Assembly: GCA_964017195.1 (NCBI GenBank)
Contig: OZ024898.1
Location: 7,195,294-7,259,293, forward strand
Origin: Siderastrea radians
Taxonomy: Eukaryota; Cnidaria; Anthozoa; Scleractinia; Rhizangiidae
DNA: 64,000 bases
Reading direction: 5' to 3'
Shown: positions 10,901 to 19,539 of the stretch, piece after piece
Position numbering within the stretch: position 1 is the first letter of the stretch
Layout of the letters: the number at the start of each line of letters is the position of its first letter
The notes under the pieces: generated by a model
The model's input: the letters and a program-made list of their open reading frames with translations, nothing else
Database searches by the model: none
What the model was told of the DNA's origin: nothing
Translations under genes and position numbers: made by a program

Positions 10901-13900
10901 TGATATTCTAATATTCCCCTAGGGGAATATTAGCGTTGATAATCCCCTAGGGGAATATTAAAAGTAATATTCCCCTCGCAGCACACCCACACGCATCGCA
11001 TTACACGCACTGACAAGCAAGACCACATTCAAACACCAAAAGGTTACCTTTTTAGTGTTCTTTGGGATCTTTTCACTGTTCCTGGCCAGCAGCTCTTTGT
11101 CATCTACGACGATGATATCCCTCTTCGACGTTTTCTTCTCATTTGTTTCAGCCTCCTTGTCAACGCTGCCGATTGAGACTTCTTCATACTTATCCGCCTC
11201 TTCAATGCTGAACTGGGCGTTTTCGTAGTCCCCTAGCAAATTCTCTAAGTTATTGCCGGAATTTATTGAACCATTAAAACTGCTTTGCGTAAGGAAAATG
11301 TCTTCCTCGGAATCACTCATTTCTAACCTCGTTGTAGTAAAGTGGTGAAAAAAGTGGTTGCAAATTTGTCAAAGTTGTCAGTACTATTAGGCAATTACAA
11401 AATCCCAGTGCGTATTTTCGGAATCTTTAATCTATTGTAAAGCTTGTTTGGCACGCACATTGGTTGTTTTGGTCGGCGTATCAAAAACGAAAAAAACAAC
11501 CTGTTTATTATACATTTTTACAATGTGGAAACCCCAGTGCGTCTTTCGGAACCTTTTTGCTATTGTTTAGTATGAGTCCGGAAAAATATTTGTTTTCCTT
11601 CAGACATCAAAACCACGAAGAAAAGCGTGTTTCCTATTGTTTTACGCCACAGTTGATTCCTCGCCCATGTGAAAAATAATCCGGTTATTTTTAGGCACCT
11701 CAGGGATATGTGATTTATCACATATCCCCTCGTTGCCTAAAAATAACCCTTGCAGAACTGCGTCATTTCTACAGATAATAGAGTACAGATAAAAGCATCG
11801 TGTTTTCGCGGATCAAGTGTTCACAGAACTGAAGAGAACCTTCAGTAACTGTTTACGGAACTTTTCTTCTGCCATATCTGTTTCACTGGAAAAATGATCC
11901 ATGTCCATTTGAAATTGTTTTGTGAAACATTTAACATCATTTTCATAAGTTTCTGTGAAATTTAAACCTTTTCCAGTCATTGTATCGTTGTCATTAAAGT
12001 TGTTTACAAACGTTTCTCTAAGTGGGTGTTCTTGTGGCACCATCAAAAGAAACTTTTAGTTTGCTTAGCGTTGTGCTGAGCACTTAACAATGTGTAATAA
12101 AACAATTATCGGATTCGGTTTTTGCATGATAGCGAAATCATCAAGGTCTCGGTTTGTTTTATCCGCCTCAGCAAACTTGATACAATAATTGATAATTGTC
12201 TGAAGAAGTTATAGCATTAAATATGTTTCATTACGTAGGTGTAGAGAAACCCACAAGTCATGAAGGAACTCCTTTCAATATGAATCAGTATCAAGAGGCT
12301 GAAACTACACAGATGACAAGTGGAACCCAATTTAATCAGCGTAAGAATCAAAACACATATTTCCTTTCTAGTAAATCCAAACCTAATAAAAGCACTGGAA
12401 TCGTTTTGACTGCAAGAAGAAACAAGGCTAATATAATAGTGATTTCATAACATTGGTGTCACCTGGAAACACCTCCTCATAGCTACCATGTCTGCAGGCC
12501 GAGTTGAGCTTAAGTCAACTTTACAGACAAACCAGTGACCAGGGATTTGTGTTGGCGGGGAAGATACGTTGTGATATGCTGCAACGGTATCTAAATTATT
12601 TTGTGATGGGAATTAGCTTGCTTGCTTGTTTGTCTGCGGCGTATAAGAACTGATCTGATAGCTAAGTCACTTTGATCCTTCTCTCCTAATGTGGAGAAAC
12701 AAAGACTAAGACCGTTTGAATTTTCACAGGTTCAGTTCAGCGAGTTTTGCGTGAACTTCAACAATTGCAACACGATGCAGGCATAGTTGCTAGCAAGACA
12801 AACCTATCCGTGGAGTTGGAGAAGATTGCTTCAGACAAAGGCTTTATTATTTCCGACAACGAAGGATCAGGAAATTGCATGTTTTACGCATTGTCGGAAC
12901 AATTGAACCTCGTCAAAGGAATTCAAATCTCTCATGCAGAATTGAGGCAACGCCTAGTCCAGTACCTCAAAGACAACCCTACACTGGTAAGCTGGTGTTT
13001 CTATAGCGACTATCCTTATCATGCTATTAGTAGATTACTCGGCTCTTTTTTTTTTTATAAATGTAGACCGGCCAAGACGGTTGAGAGTGGAGCTCCAAAG
13101 GAACAGCTCATTAAAACTGAGGAATGTTTTTTCTTTTTTTCCCTCAAATTCCTCAGCCTGGGGACCAGATTAGGCCATAAACTGGAGGTCGATTTCCCAA
13201 AGGTTGCATGGGTTGCGAAAACATTTCCTGCATAGCTACCCAACGTCTCTACTTTTATTCCCTCCTTCAACTATGCTGATTAGGCTTAACAAGACCGAAA
13301 CAGCTGTCCATGGCTGTTAATACTTGGGCTCACTATTTCTTCTTGTAGATTTAGGGGTAATGCCCCGCTACCAACGTGACCATAGTGCACTATTTAGTGG
13401 CTATAGTTTACCTGAGCACATTTGTGCGGTATTGTGACTTTATAGACTACGAACAGTCGCGGACACAAGAAAAACTTGCTACCTCGTTGCTTGTGGCTTG
13501 CGGCATCCCACTTAGATAACGCCTGTCTGTTCTTGTTCTTTGCATACCCTCTTCCATTCTCGAGGATAAACAATGTTTGCTTGCAATCTACCTACCCCGT
13601 GGCCTAACATGAAGAACTGCATAATCGGTCCAACCAAACTCAATTTGTGTTTTTTCTTGTTGTTTCCTTCTCTTGCAGTCGGATGGGACGGATCTGTTCC
13701 ACTTTGTTCATGGATGTGGTTCTTGGGCTGATTACCTTAAAAACATGGCGGCAGATGGCACGTGGGCTGATCACGTGATCCTGCATGCTGCGGCAAACTA
13801 CTTTAAAACACCGGTTCACGTGATCAGCAGTCTGTCTGACCACCGTCATGACGTCACGATCAGCCCAGAACGTGCTGTTGACTGCAGCGGCCGGCTCGTT

Positions 13901-14277
13901 TTGGGTCACATTTTTGAACATCACTATGTCAGCCTTCGACCCAAACCAGGTAAAGTAGCTTTGACACTGCAAACTTAAGTTTGTAAACTTGTGTGAACAA
14001 GCACATGATGCACGCATGTGTAAACACTGCAATAACAGTTAGCAACCTTGTTGACAAACTGTTACTGAGAAGAAGAGCTAGTTTCATCAACTATATTGAA
14101 ATCTTTTAGTACAACGTTCCTAAGCAAAAACCAAAATCAACTTCAAACAACCTGCCTGTTCTGCAGGCTAATAGAAATCAGGCTAAAATTACTTAATAAG
14201 GTGGCTATGTAGTATGGTTTGTAGCCCTTATGTTGAAAATATTAACACGCGACTCTTTTTTTTCTACAGGCGAATGA
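1257..14277 (+). CDS. Gene 1: Roc-COR-glycosyltransferase-OTU multidomain protein (5' partial)
   Basis: Composite model with in-window exons 1257-1902, 4582-4678, 5497-5746, 6344-7135, 8023-9232, 10559-10654, 12239-12340, 12730-12986, 13679-13949 and 14270-14277. The lengths sum to 3,729 nt, exactly 1,242 codons plus a TGA stop, and every junction has GT/AG and matching phase. Domain order is Roc GTPase (second half), COR, Cys/His cluster, GT-B glycosyltransferase (EX7E motif), a repeated linker, and OTU cysteine protease. The LRR and P-loop exons seen in gene 2 must lie before base 1. ROCO proteins are cytoplasmic GTPases that dimerise through COR; GT-B and OTU domains are normally a sugar transferase and a deubiquitinase. 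Joining all of these in one polypeptide rests on splice phase only. The alternative is two or three genes in a row, but no start codon context or terminator was seen between them. Confidence 0.75.
2060..2250. repeat. 60 bp minisatellite
   Basis: About three units of a 60 bp repeat containing ACCCTGTAATACTCTATTG and ACATCCTCTATACCCTTGC follow each other head to tail. The paralogous intron of gene 2 (about 48075-48190) has one unit fewer, so the array changed length after the duplication or conversion event. Confidence 0.85.
4101..4414. mobile_element. MITE-like inverted repeat element(s)
   Basis: The left part is a hairpin built on AATATTATTCGCCGAAGG and GAATATTGTGGAATA. From 4195 a terminal inverted repeat begins (TAGTATAATTTCTCAGGTGA) and returns at 4381-4414 as ATAATCACCTGAGCAATATA. 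Gene 2 carries the same element at about 50049-50253 but lacks roughly 110 bp including the left arm. No coding capacity. Confidence 0.55.
4582..4678 (+). CDS. Gene 1 exon: Roc-COR linker
   Basis: A 97 nt exon with acceptor tttttgaag and donor gtgag/gtaaac, phases 1 to 2. It encodes about 32 residues ending in YMGQKIPVR. This is the last Roc helix and the start of COR, where ROCO proteins typically have a P-x-x-W element; the W comes from the next exon. Gene 2 has the same 97 nt exon at 50418-50514 with a synonymous change only. Confidence 0.8.
4722..4859 (-). ncRNA. Hairpin element with hammerhead-ribozyme-like motif
   Basis: A 138 bp element bounded by perfect 19 bp inverted repeats (GAAAAATAATTCTTGTCAC). 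On the minus strand it contains CTGATGA at 4797-4791, a perfect 6 bp stem GACTGT/ACAGTC with a 5 nt loop, and GAAA at 4772-4769. This is the order of the hammerhead core. A possible stem III joins 4815-4810 with 4768-4762. One extra unpaired A follows CTGATGA and stem I is weak, so activity is uncertain. Hammerhead motifs are known in Penelope-like retroelements, so this may be a fragment of one. Confidence 0.5.
5497..5746 (+). CDS. Gene 1 exon: COR domain, first part
   Basis: The acceptor tttgctctctag and donor aaagcg/gtatga delimit a 250 nt exon, phases 2 to 0. The product begins (R)[11 protein letters not shown] and continues through [19 protein letters not shown] and [12 protein letters not shown]. 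The pattern of hydrophobic helices, H-x-L-G and a returning QWLID segment is typical of COR, the dimerisation half of ROCO GTPases. Gene 2 at 60737-60986 differs by one residue (K to Q). Confidence 0.88.
6344..7135 (+). CDS. Gene 1 exon: COR domain, second part, with Cys/His cluster
   Basis: A 792 nt exon (264 codons, phase 0 both ends) with acceptor tttatctttattag and donor gtcag/gtaccg. It holds the winged-helix-like half of COR ([34 protein letters not shown]). Near the end is a Cys/His cluster (CPYC, then C-x2-H and CSHEDC, 6949-7022) that could bind zinc. Gene 2 differs at only 8 of 792 bases. The exon ends QRTSQ and in the model joins the glycosyltransferase exon at 8023. Confidence 0.88.
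7136..8022 (+). other. Intron of gene 1 with possible alternative terminal exon
   Basis: This intron separates COR from the glycosyltransferase exon. It is about 97% identical to 62374-63262 of gene 2, with differences becoming denser toward its 3' end. Within it, 7484-7555 is a short phase 0 frame after ttttagag that encodes 23 residues ([12 protein letters not shown]...HWP) and a stop. Confidence 0.7.
7484..7555 (+). CDS. Possible alternative terminal exon after COR
   Basis: After a pyrimidine-rich acceptor (ttctgttttagag) there are 23 acidic codons and TAA, in the phase (0) required by the COR exon donor at 7135. Gene 2 at 62722-62793 encodes the identical peptide with a single synonymous change. 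Use of this exon would yield a ROCO protein without the glycosyltransferase and OTU tail. The surrounding intron is also highly conserved between the copies, so conservation alone does not prove coding. Confidence 0.35.
   Translation, partial: LLERHNLDCDFDLNELELDVHWP
8023..9232 (+). CDS. Gene 1 exon: GT-B glycosyltransferase domain (GT4-like)
   Basis: A single 1,210 nt exon (acceptor gttctcttgtag, donor tactg/gtaagg, phases 0 to 1) encodes a complete two-Rossmann-fold glycosyltransferase. The N-terminal glycine loop is [11 protein letters not shown], followed by [14 protein letters not shown] and VQVVHTEPEELG. The C-terminal half has LTFGRGD, LIFVGAPDGK and the nucleotide-sugar site TEGFGLTGLEAMSAGLP, which fits the EX7E motif of GT4-type retaining enzymes. 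No signal peptide or membrane segment is visible, so it should act in the cytosol. Substrate is unknown. The frame opening at 8098 starts at TTG inside the exon and is not a gene start. Continuous with COR by phase. Confidence 0.88.
9357..9560. mobile_element. piggyBac-like MITE
   Basis: Inverted termini CCCTTAAAACCCC and GGGGCTTAAAGGG are flanked directly by TTAA on both sides (9353-9356 and 9561-9564), the target site of piggyBac-type elements. It is 204 bp long with no coding sequence and lies in the intron after the glycosyltransferase exon. Confidence 0.75.
9612..10083 (+). pseudogene. Penelope-like element fragment
   Basis: Conceptual translation with frameshifts and stops reads GFIKDEALRPLRTNSS, then FEENIRKLKSWLFARHYPKN and later PNLEHVLM. 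This resembles the region following the reverse transcriptase of Penelope-like elements. It is heavily decayed and clearly not expressed as protein. Identification rests on recalled family patterns, so a database search is the deciding test. Confidence 0.55.
10559..10654 (+). CDS. Gene 1 linker exon A
   Basis: A 96 nt exon between acceptor tttcacatctag and donor cagA/gtgagc, phase 1 on both sides, so it can be skipped without a frame change. It encodes a polar linker (GREKVAQDKDVSK... ending TSGSQFTQ). It is a diverged duplicate of linker exon B, sharing G-x-E-K at the start and T-S-G-(S/T)-Q-F-x-Q at the end. Function unknown; it separates the glycosyltransferase and OTU domains. Confidence 0.65.
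10766..11767 (-). mobile_element. 1.0 kb element with 14 bp flanking direct repeats
   Basis: The direct repeat TCTACAGATAATAG occurs at 10752-10765 and 11768-11781. The left side has CTTATTTTTCACATGG, which returns inverted near 11656-11680. Palindromes of TAATATTCCCCTAGGGGAATA type cluster at 10905-10975, and a 65 bp palindrome lies at 11683-11748. The minus strand holds an acidic open frame (see 10958-11320). I cannot assign a superfamily. Confidence 0.45.
10958..11320 (-). pseudogene. Transposon ORF, possible N-terminus of a tyrosine-recombinase-type protein
   Basis: A 120-codon frame starts MSDSEEDIFLTQSSF, continues with an acidic stretch and ends with NTKKVTFWCLN followed by unrelated residues. 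The N-terminal acidic region followed by an N-T-K-K-x-T helix resembles the start of Crypton-type proteins, whose recombinase core is missing here. It lies inside the 10766-11767 element, within an intron of gene 1. Weak identification. Confidence 0.3.
12239..12340 (+). CDS. Gene 1 linker exon B
   Basis: A 102 nt exon (acceptor cattacgtag, donor aatcagC/gtaaga), phase 1 both sides. It encodes GVEKPTSHEGT... ending TSGTQFNQ and is the duplicate of linker exon A. Because all flanking junctions are phase 1, A and B could be used together, singly or alternatively. The residue at the following junction is S after A or R after B. Confidence 0.6.
12730..12986 (+). CDS. Gene 1 exon: OTU domain, catalytic-Cys half
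   Basis: Acceptor ttttcacag and donor acactg/gtaagc, phases 1 to 0. After a helical lead (RVLRELQQLQHDAG) the domain starts LEKIASDKGFIISDNEGS and has GNCMFYALSEQLN with the presumed catalytic Cys at 12876-12878. The usual Asp three residues before Cys is Ser here (GSGNC). ISHAELRQRLVQYL follows, typical of OTU. OTU domains remove ubiquitin; whether this one is active is open. The frame running on to 13235 reads into the intron. Confidence 0.85.
13679..13949 (+). CDS. Gene 1 exon: OTU domain, catalytic-His half
   Basis: Acceptor ccttctcttgcag and donor aaaccag/gtaaag, phases 0 to 1. The product reads SDGTDLFHFVHG, then DGTWADHVILHAAANYF, then GHIFEHHYVSLRPKPG. DGTWADHV matches the conserved OTU segment in which W packs on the active site. 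The catalytic His is in EHHYVSL (13919-13924). Together with the previous exon this makes a complete OTU fold of about 150 residues. Confidence 0.85.
14270..14277 (+). CDS. Gene 1 terminal exon
   Basis: The strong acceptor ttttttttctacag is followed by GCGAATGA. Joined in phase 1 it gives G-E-stop, so the protein ends RPKPGE. The stop codon is 14275-14277. No convincing polyadenylation signal was found in the next few hundred bases. Confidence 0.6.
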
Positions 14278-15020
14278 CAAAGGAAATGTACACTGATTGG
14301 TGACAGCTACTATATTTGGAAATACAGCTTTCTCCCAATTCCGCTTATAATCCCTGTACTTATTAAGTCATTTTTTTTGCAAGGGGTAATTCCCTTATGC
14401 TCAAGAATTTTTCTCTTGAAAATTTACTTTATGCAGCAAAGAATAGCGAATGAGTAATCAGTTTAGTTTTATGCCTGTTCAGTAGATTTGGCGTTCAGCA
14501 ATCAATTTAAATTCTCAGAACATTAGGTCATCGATTGTTTTGGCATGGGAACAAAATAGCGAATGATTTCGAGTGATAGTTACAAATCCAGCCGAGTAAT
14601 GCATTTGCAAAGTTTTTTCCGCATAACTTTTGATGGGTAGTTAGTCTTAGTGGGTCTGTTAAACTAGTAATGTTAGCAAGGATTATTGGAATCTAAAACG
14701 AAAAATGTGGTTAACCACGCATTTTTCAAAGATGATTAAGAACCATGACTCTAAAAAGCTTTAAAATACAAAGATTGTCTGGCAATTTCTTTCCAAATTG
14801 AAGCTCAATTATCTCTGAAAAATGCGCGGTTGCCCCCGATTTTCTTTTTTTATTGAGCATTCTGGTAGCCCTTACTAAGATCTGCTTTTTCTACATAGTC
14901 GTAAACCGCGCAAAAACCTTTATATTAGTAAACAAATTCCTTAAGAAACGGTCAGATCTAAGATTCGCAGAACGTATTCGCAGTAACAAAAGGAGGCACT
15001 GTCCATAATTAATGTTTTGT
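14278..15020. other. 3' flank of gene 1, nothing recognised
   Basis: AT-rich sequence that should include the 3' UTR of gene 1. No open frame, repeat family or RNA gene could be supported. Confidence 0.5.
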
Positions 15021-16905
15021 TGGTTTGTCTCTCAGTTAGTCAATCATTCAGTTTACTGTTTTAGTTAGTAAATTAGTGTAGTTAGTTTATTACTGTAGTT
15101 CATTTAGTTAGGTTAATGACTAGCTTAGTTATTTTAACTAGTAAAGTTTGCTTGGTTAATTAGGAAATAGTTAATGTTACTATTTGTTTACAATAGTCAG
15201 GTTATTAGCTTAGTTAGATAATTAGGCAGTTGATTAAGTTTAGGGTAATTAATTTAGTTAATTGATTTAAGTAGTTGTTAGCTATTTAGACAGGCAGATA
15301 GTGTAGTTAGTTAGGCCGATAGTTCATCAGTTAAGTTTAGTTAATAAATTAGTTTGACTGGTGGAGTCACTATTTGGAGAGCGAACTTAGGTAAATAGTT
15401 TAACCAGCCTACCTAGTTATTTAGTTAGTGAGTTAATTCAGTTTATTAGTTAGTTGTTAGCGAATTACCTTATTATAGGAAATTAACGCTTGTGTTAATT
15501 AAGGTATTTGAAATTAACGCGACTTAAATAAACGCGAATTGAAGGGAAAATTACTCCCCAATAAAGGAAATTAACGCGAAAGAGGGGGTAAAACTTCAAA
15601 ATGAGGGAAATTAACGCGATTAGCACAAGGGAACACCTTGTGGTCACAACTGGAACAAACTTATGTCTATATAAAGATCACAAACAAAACAGGTCTACAG
15701 GTGTGTGAGGCAATTTCTTTACAGACAATGTGCGTTAAACTCTGCCTAAATGTGGGAAAGCTATTGTTTTGTGGGTGTCAAGAATGTCTGGACTGCATCC
15801 AGAATATGGGATTAAAATGATAGAAATTAAGGTCGCCGAAATTAACGCTCCACTTAATTAACAACGCGGAAATTAACGCTCACAGAAATTAACGCGACTT
15901 AAATTAACGCGAATTTTTACAATTCGCGTTAATTTCATGGAGCGTTAATTTCCTATAATAAGGTAATTCGTTTTAGTAGTTAACTAGTAAAGCAAGTTTA
16001 GCTAGTTAGTCATGCAGTTAGTTGATCAAGTTTAGTGTAATTTTAGTTTGGGTAGGTGGTCGGGTGGTTTTCTTCGTAAATAATACTAGTCTAGTTCAGT
16101 TAGATAGTTAAGTAGTTAAGTTCAGTGTAAACTAGTTTGAGTAGATGATTGATTTGTTTTCTTTGTTATTAATACTTGTTTAGTTCAGATAGTTATTACT
16201 TACGTTTAGAGTAAACTAGTTTTGGTAGATGATTAATTTTGTTTTATTTGTTAATTATACTTGTTTAGTAAGTCAGTGCTGGTAGATAGGTAATTAGTGT
16301 AGTGTTCAGCTAGTTTAGTCAGTTGGTGGTCGGTTTGTTTTTTCGTTCTAGTAGTAAGAGTAGTTTAGTCAGATAGGTGATTAGTTTAGTCTAGTGTAAA
16401 ACTAGTTGAAGTAGTAAAACTAGTTTTCGTTAGTAATACTAGTTTAGTTAGCTCAGCTAGCCAGTTAATTTGTCCTTTTCTTAGAGTTTAACTAGTTTTG
16501 GTAGGGGGTCGGTTTGTCAGTATTTTTGGTTAGTTAAGCATGGTGTAAAACTTGTTTAGGTACTCTGTTTTCTTCGTTAGTAATACTAGTTAAGCTTCTT
16601 CAGTTGGTCTGTAGGTAAGTTCAGTGTAAAACTAGTTTCTTTTCTTCGTTACTTATACTAGTTTAGTTCAGTTAGTCGGATAGTTAAATAGCGAAATGCG
16701 TAGCTTATTAACCTCCTGATAACTGAATTGATCGGTTATTTTTCTGGTATTCAGTTTGTTTCAAAAGTTAGTTTGTGGTACTTTCGTTATTTTATTTTTA
16801 AGTTTAGACATGTTTAACTTATGATAATTTAGTTCATTGTTATGAGTGATAAGCTTTTTTTTTTTTTCGGTTACTTAGTTATGCTAGTTTAGTTAGGTAG
16901 GTAAT
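15021..16905. repeat. Degenerate TTAGT-rich repeat tract
   Basis: Almost 1.9 kb consist of loosely repeated TAGTTAGTTAG and AGTTTAGTTAG words with interspersed CTAGTTT and GTAATACTAGTTTAG variants, all in one strand orientation. No fixed long unit is evident. A MITE (15465-15966) interrupts it. No coding potential. Confidence 0.7.
15465..15966. mobile_element. MITE with TTACCTTATTA termini and AATTAACGCG subterminal repeats
   Basis: The inverted termini TTACCTTATTATAGGAAATT and their complement enclose 502 bp. The motif GAAATTAACGCG recurs about ten times in both orientations near each end, as subterminal transposase-binding repeats often do. The centre (15620-15820) is unrelated sequence. 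A second element with the same terminal core is at 31572-32460. Confidence 0.7.
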
Positions 16906-18228
16906 ATTGTCGTATATGTAATTCGGGAAAAGCAAGTGATTTTTTGTAATAAAGAATTGTATTTACTGACCAAAGAAATCATGAATGACTTTGTGATGTG
17001 TTGAAGAGAAAATGGCAACGACCATTTACGAAAGGGAAATAGGCCTCGGAAAGGCCTAAGTGGTAGTTCTTCCAAATTAAGTGGGATGAAGTTTTTTTTT
17101 TTCAACGTGAAAGTTTCATTTCCTTCGCTTGCACCGGTTTCATCCACTTTACCTTTCTCCCGCCTCGATAACCTAACTTCGGGTCTCCGAGGATGGGATG
17201 GTTTGTTCCAGCTACCCAGCTTAACACGCATGTTGGTATATGAAGCTTGGACCAAACAGGAATGGGAGTTGTCGAGAATTCAAAGTCTTGTTCTTGTTTG
17301 GCCTGCAACTCTCCTGCGCTTTCGGTGATCCTTTCGTTTGGCCGTTAACTTCCATGCCCTATCATTGACTCTCATACATCTGCCAACTTTTCCTGCTTCA
17401 AATGCGTTAGAATTTTGTGTCAATATTATCCCGATTTACGGAGATGTTCGGAACGATTTCCAAAGATTTGCAGAAAATTTCGGAAGACGTACCGACGATC
17501 TCCAATTGTTGCCGAAGTTATCCAAAGATTGCTGAAGGTTTCAAAAGACAACCACTGTGCGTTTGGACACAGCAAATTAGAGAACTCAAACACGACATTT
17601 AGCGTCATTTATACGACTATTTTCTGTCGAAGTTGAATCAAATCAAATTTAAATGTTGTTTTGCTAAGGAAGTAGTAGTCCAGATTTGCGACTGCGTCAG
17701 GCGTGCAAAATTGGCCTGTATGCGTGAAATCGATGTTTTCTTAGAGTTGGTAGGATTACTCTCAAAGAAGTTGTTTGGTCCTGGCTTACAAGAAGTGATG
17801 ACGTTTTGGAGATTACGCAGCTATATCTTCCCACAAAGCTCCGATTCCTCCTCGATGTAGTTCCTGCATCTGTGCAACATCAAAGATCAAGCCTGTTCTA
17901 GGCTCTTGAATTGCTTATAGCTAGAAAGGACGGTGCTTAAATTAGCAAAGAACGCGAAAATAAGGCGTGCGAGATCTGGGAAAAGAGGGCGCTTTTTGTG
18001 TTCATTTTCTCAATTCACTTTTCCTACAATCTCGGAGCCTAGAACAGGTTACCAAGCATCTCAGTGTGTCCCGAGGTCTTAAACATCATGCTGACTAGCT
18101 GTGTTGAAAGAATTTGTCTTCGCTCGCTCAGACGATTGCTTCGTTGGGTCCTGTCTTCTTCACCTTCACGTGTATATTTTTTAAAGAAAGCCATGACACT
18201 ATTCCAAAAGAGTAAGGCACGGGTTTAC
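16906..18228. other. Intergenic, nothing firmly recognised
   Basis: Short frames on both strands at 17086-17860 look random. A segment near 17415-17540 has repeated GATTTCCAAAGATTTGC / TTCGGAAGA words suggestive of a degenerate repeat, but no family could be assigned. Confidence 0.4.
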
Positions 18229-18815
18229 CGGTTTCGTCTGGGCTGATTGGAGCTCATTTCACTGTCAGTGTGCTGGACGAATTATGTTTGAAAAATCTTG
18301 GTCTATGATCAGGCACCTCAATAGTGAAGGAAATTTGTCCAACTTTCTGAAATATATAAACATTCATTTTGAAAAATATCTGTGAATTGGGTGAATAATG
18401 AAGGGGGAATCATTACCGGCGAAAAGCCCGGGTCTCCACACTGCAGAAAAATATCTTAAGGATCTTTATATTGCAAAATTAGTAAGTATTTAATATTTGA
18501 GTTCGTTTTTCGTGCAAATTTCCTTCGCCATTGTGTGATCATGGTGAAATGATGAAAGAAGAATCGTAGCAGGCGCTTAATGTTTGTAAAACATGGTTTC
18601 GTCTGGGCTGATTGGAGCTCATTTCACTGCAGTGTGCTGGACGAATTATATTTGAAAAATCCCGTCTATGATCACGCAATAGTGAAGGTTATTTGTCAAG
18701 TTTCTAAAATATAAACGTTCATTTTGAAAAAGATTTGTGAATTGGGTGAATAATGAAGGGCGAATCATTACCAGCGAAAAGCTCAGGTCTGCACACTGCA
18801 GAAAAATATCTTTAA
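18229..18815 (+). repeat. Tandem duplication of a ~220 bp unit
   Basis: The unit starting TCTGGGCTGATTGGAGCTCA at 18234 and ending CTGCAGAAAAATATCTTAA occurs twice in the same orientation (18234-18460 and 18602-18815). The copies are diverged by substitutions and small indels. The spacer is about 140 bp. No coding potential. Confidence 0.75.
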
Positions 18816-18857
18816 ATAAAAATATTCTTCAAAAAGTAAGTGTCCAAATTTCCTTAT

Positions 18858-19096
18858 ATAGCGCATTTTCTATGTGAATATAATCAAATGCGCTTTACAA
18901 GCAGGTGGAATTGGAATTTGGAAATGTTGGTTTTTATGGAGGGAGGAAAACCGGAGAACCCGGAGAAAAACCCTCGGAGCAAGGACGAGAACCAACAACA
19001 AACTCAACCCACATATGACACCGGGACCGGGAATCGAACCCGGGCCACATTGGTGGAAGGCGAGTGCTCTCACCACTGCGCCATCCCTGCTCCCCT
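18858..19096 (-). mobile_element. tRNA-derived SINE
   Basis: Read on the minus strand, a tRNA-like head starts GGGGAGCAGGGATGGCGCAG. It has an A box (TGGCGCAGTGG, complement at 19073-19083) and a B box (GGTTCGATTCC, complement at 19030-19040). A non-tRNA body with CTCCGGGTTCTCCGGTTTTC follows. These are internal RNA polymerase III promoter boxes. The anticodon-loop region TTCCACC would suggest a Gly tRNA ancestor, an inference only. Confidence 0.75.
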
Positions 19097-19539
19097 TCGC
19101 ATCATTATTTTGTGATGGCATCGGCAAATAATGACGAGCGAATCATGAATCGCCAGCTATATTTCATTTCCCATGTTTCACCCATGATCACAAAATAATC
19201 ACGGAAATATGCGCAAAGAATGAGTTTACATCAAACATACTAACTACCCAAAATATAATTCATTCAGAAGCAGAATAACCTGTATACTGTATCCTTCAAC
19301 GCTCTGTGATTATAGGCAAACCATGACTAAAAAACGCGGGTCAGCAGAGGGCAGTGCAATCGGCTTTAGTCGTTATCGGCAGAAACGATAAATTCCCTTA
19401 CATTTTTGCCATCCAGTAGCCCTTGGCTTTCTGTGATTGAATGAGGGCCGCATCAGTACTGTTACTTTTCCATATTGGGATGTTAGATAGATAGTTGTAG
19501 ATAGTGGTAACTATTATGTTAGGGGATCCCCTAGCCCGA

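Noticed and set aside
11813..12046. 77-codon minus-strand frame
   Set aside because: Lies in an intron of gene 1, no family recognised and no paralogue in the window to test conservation.
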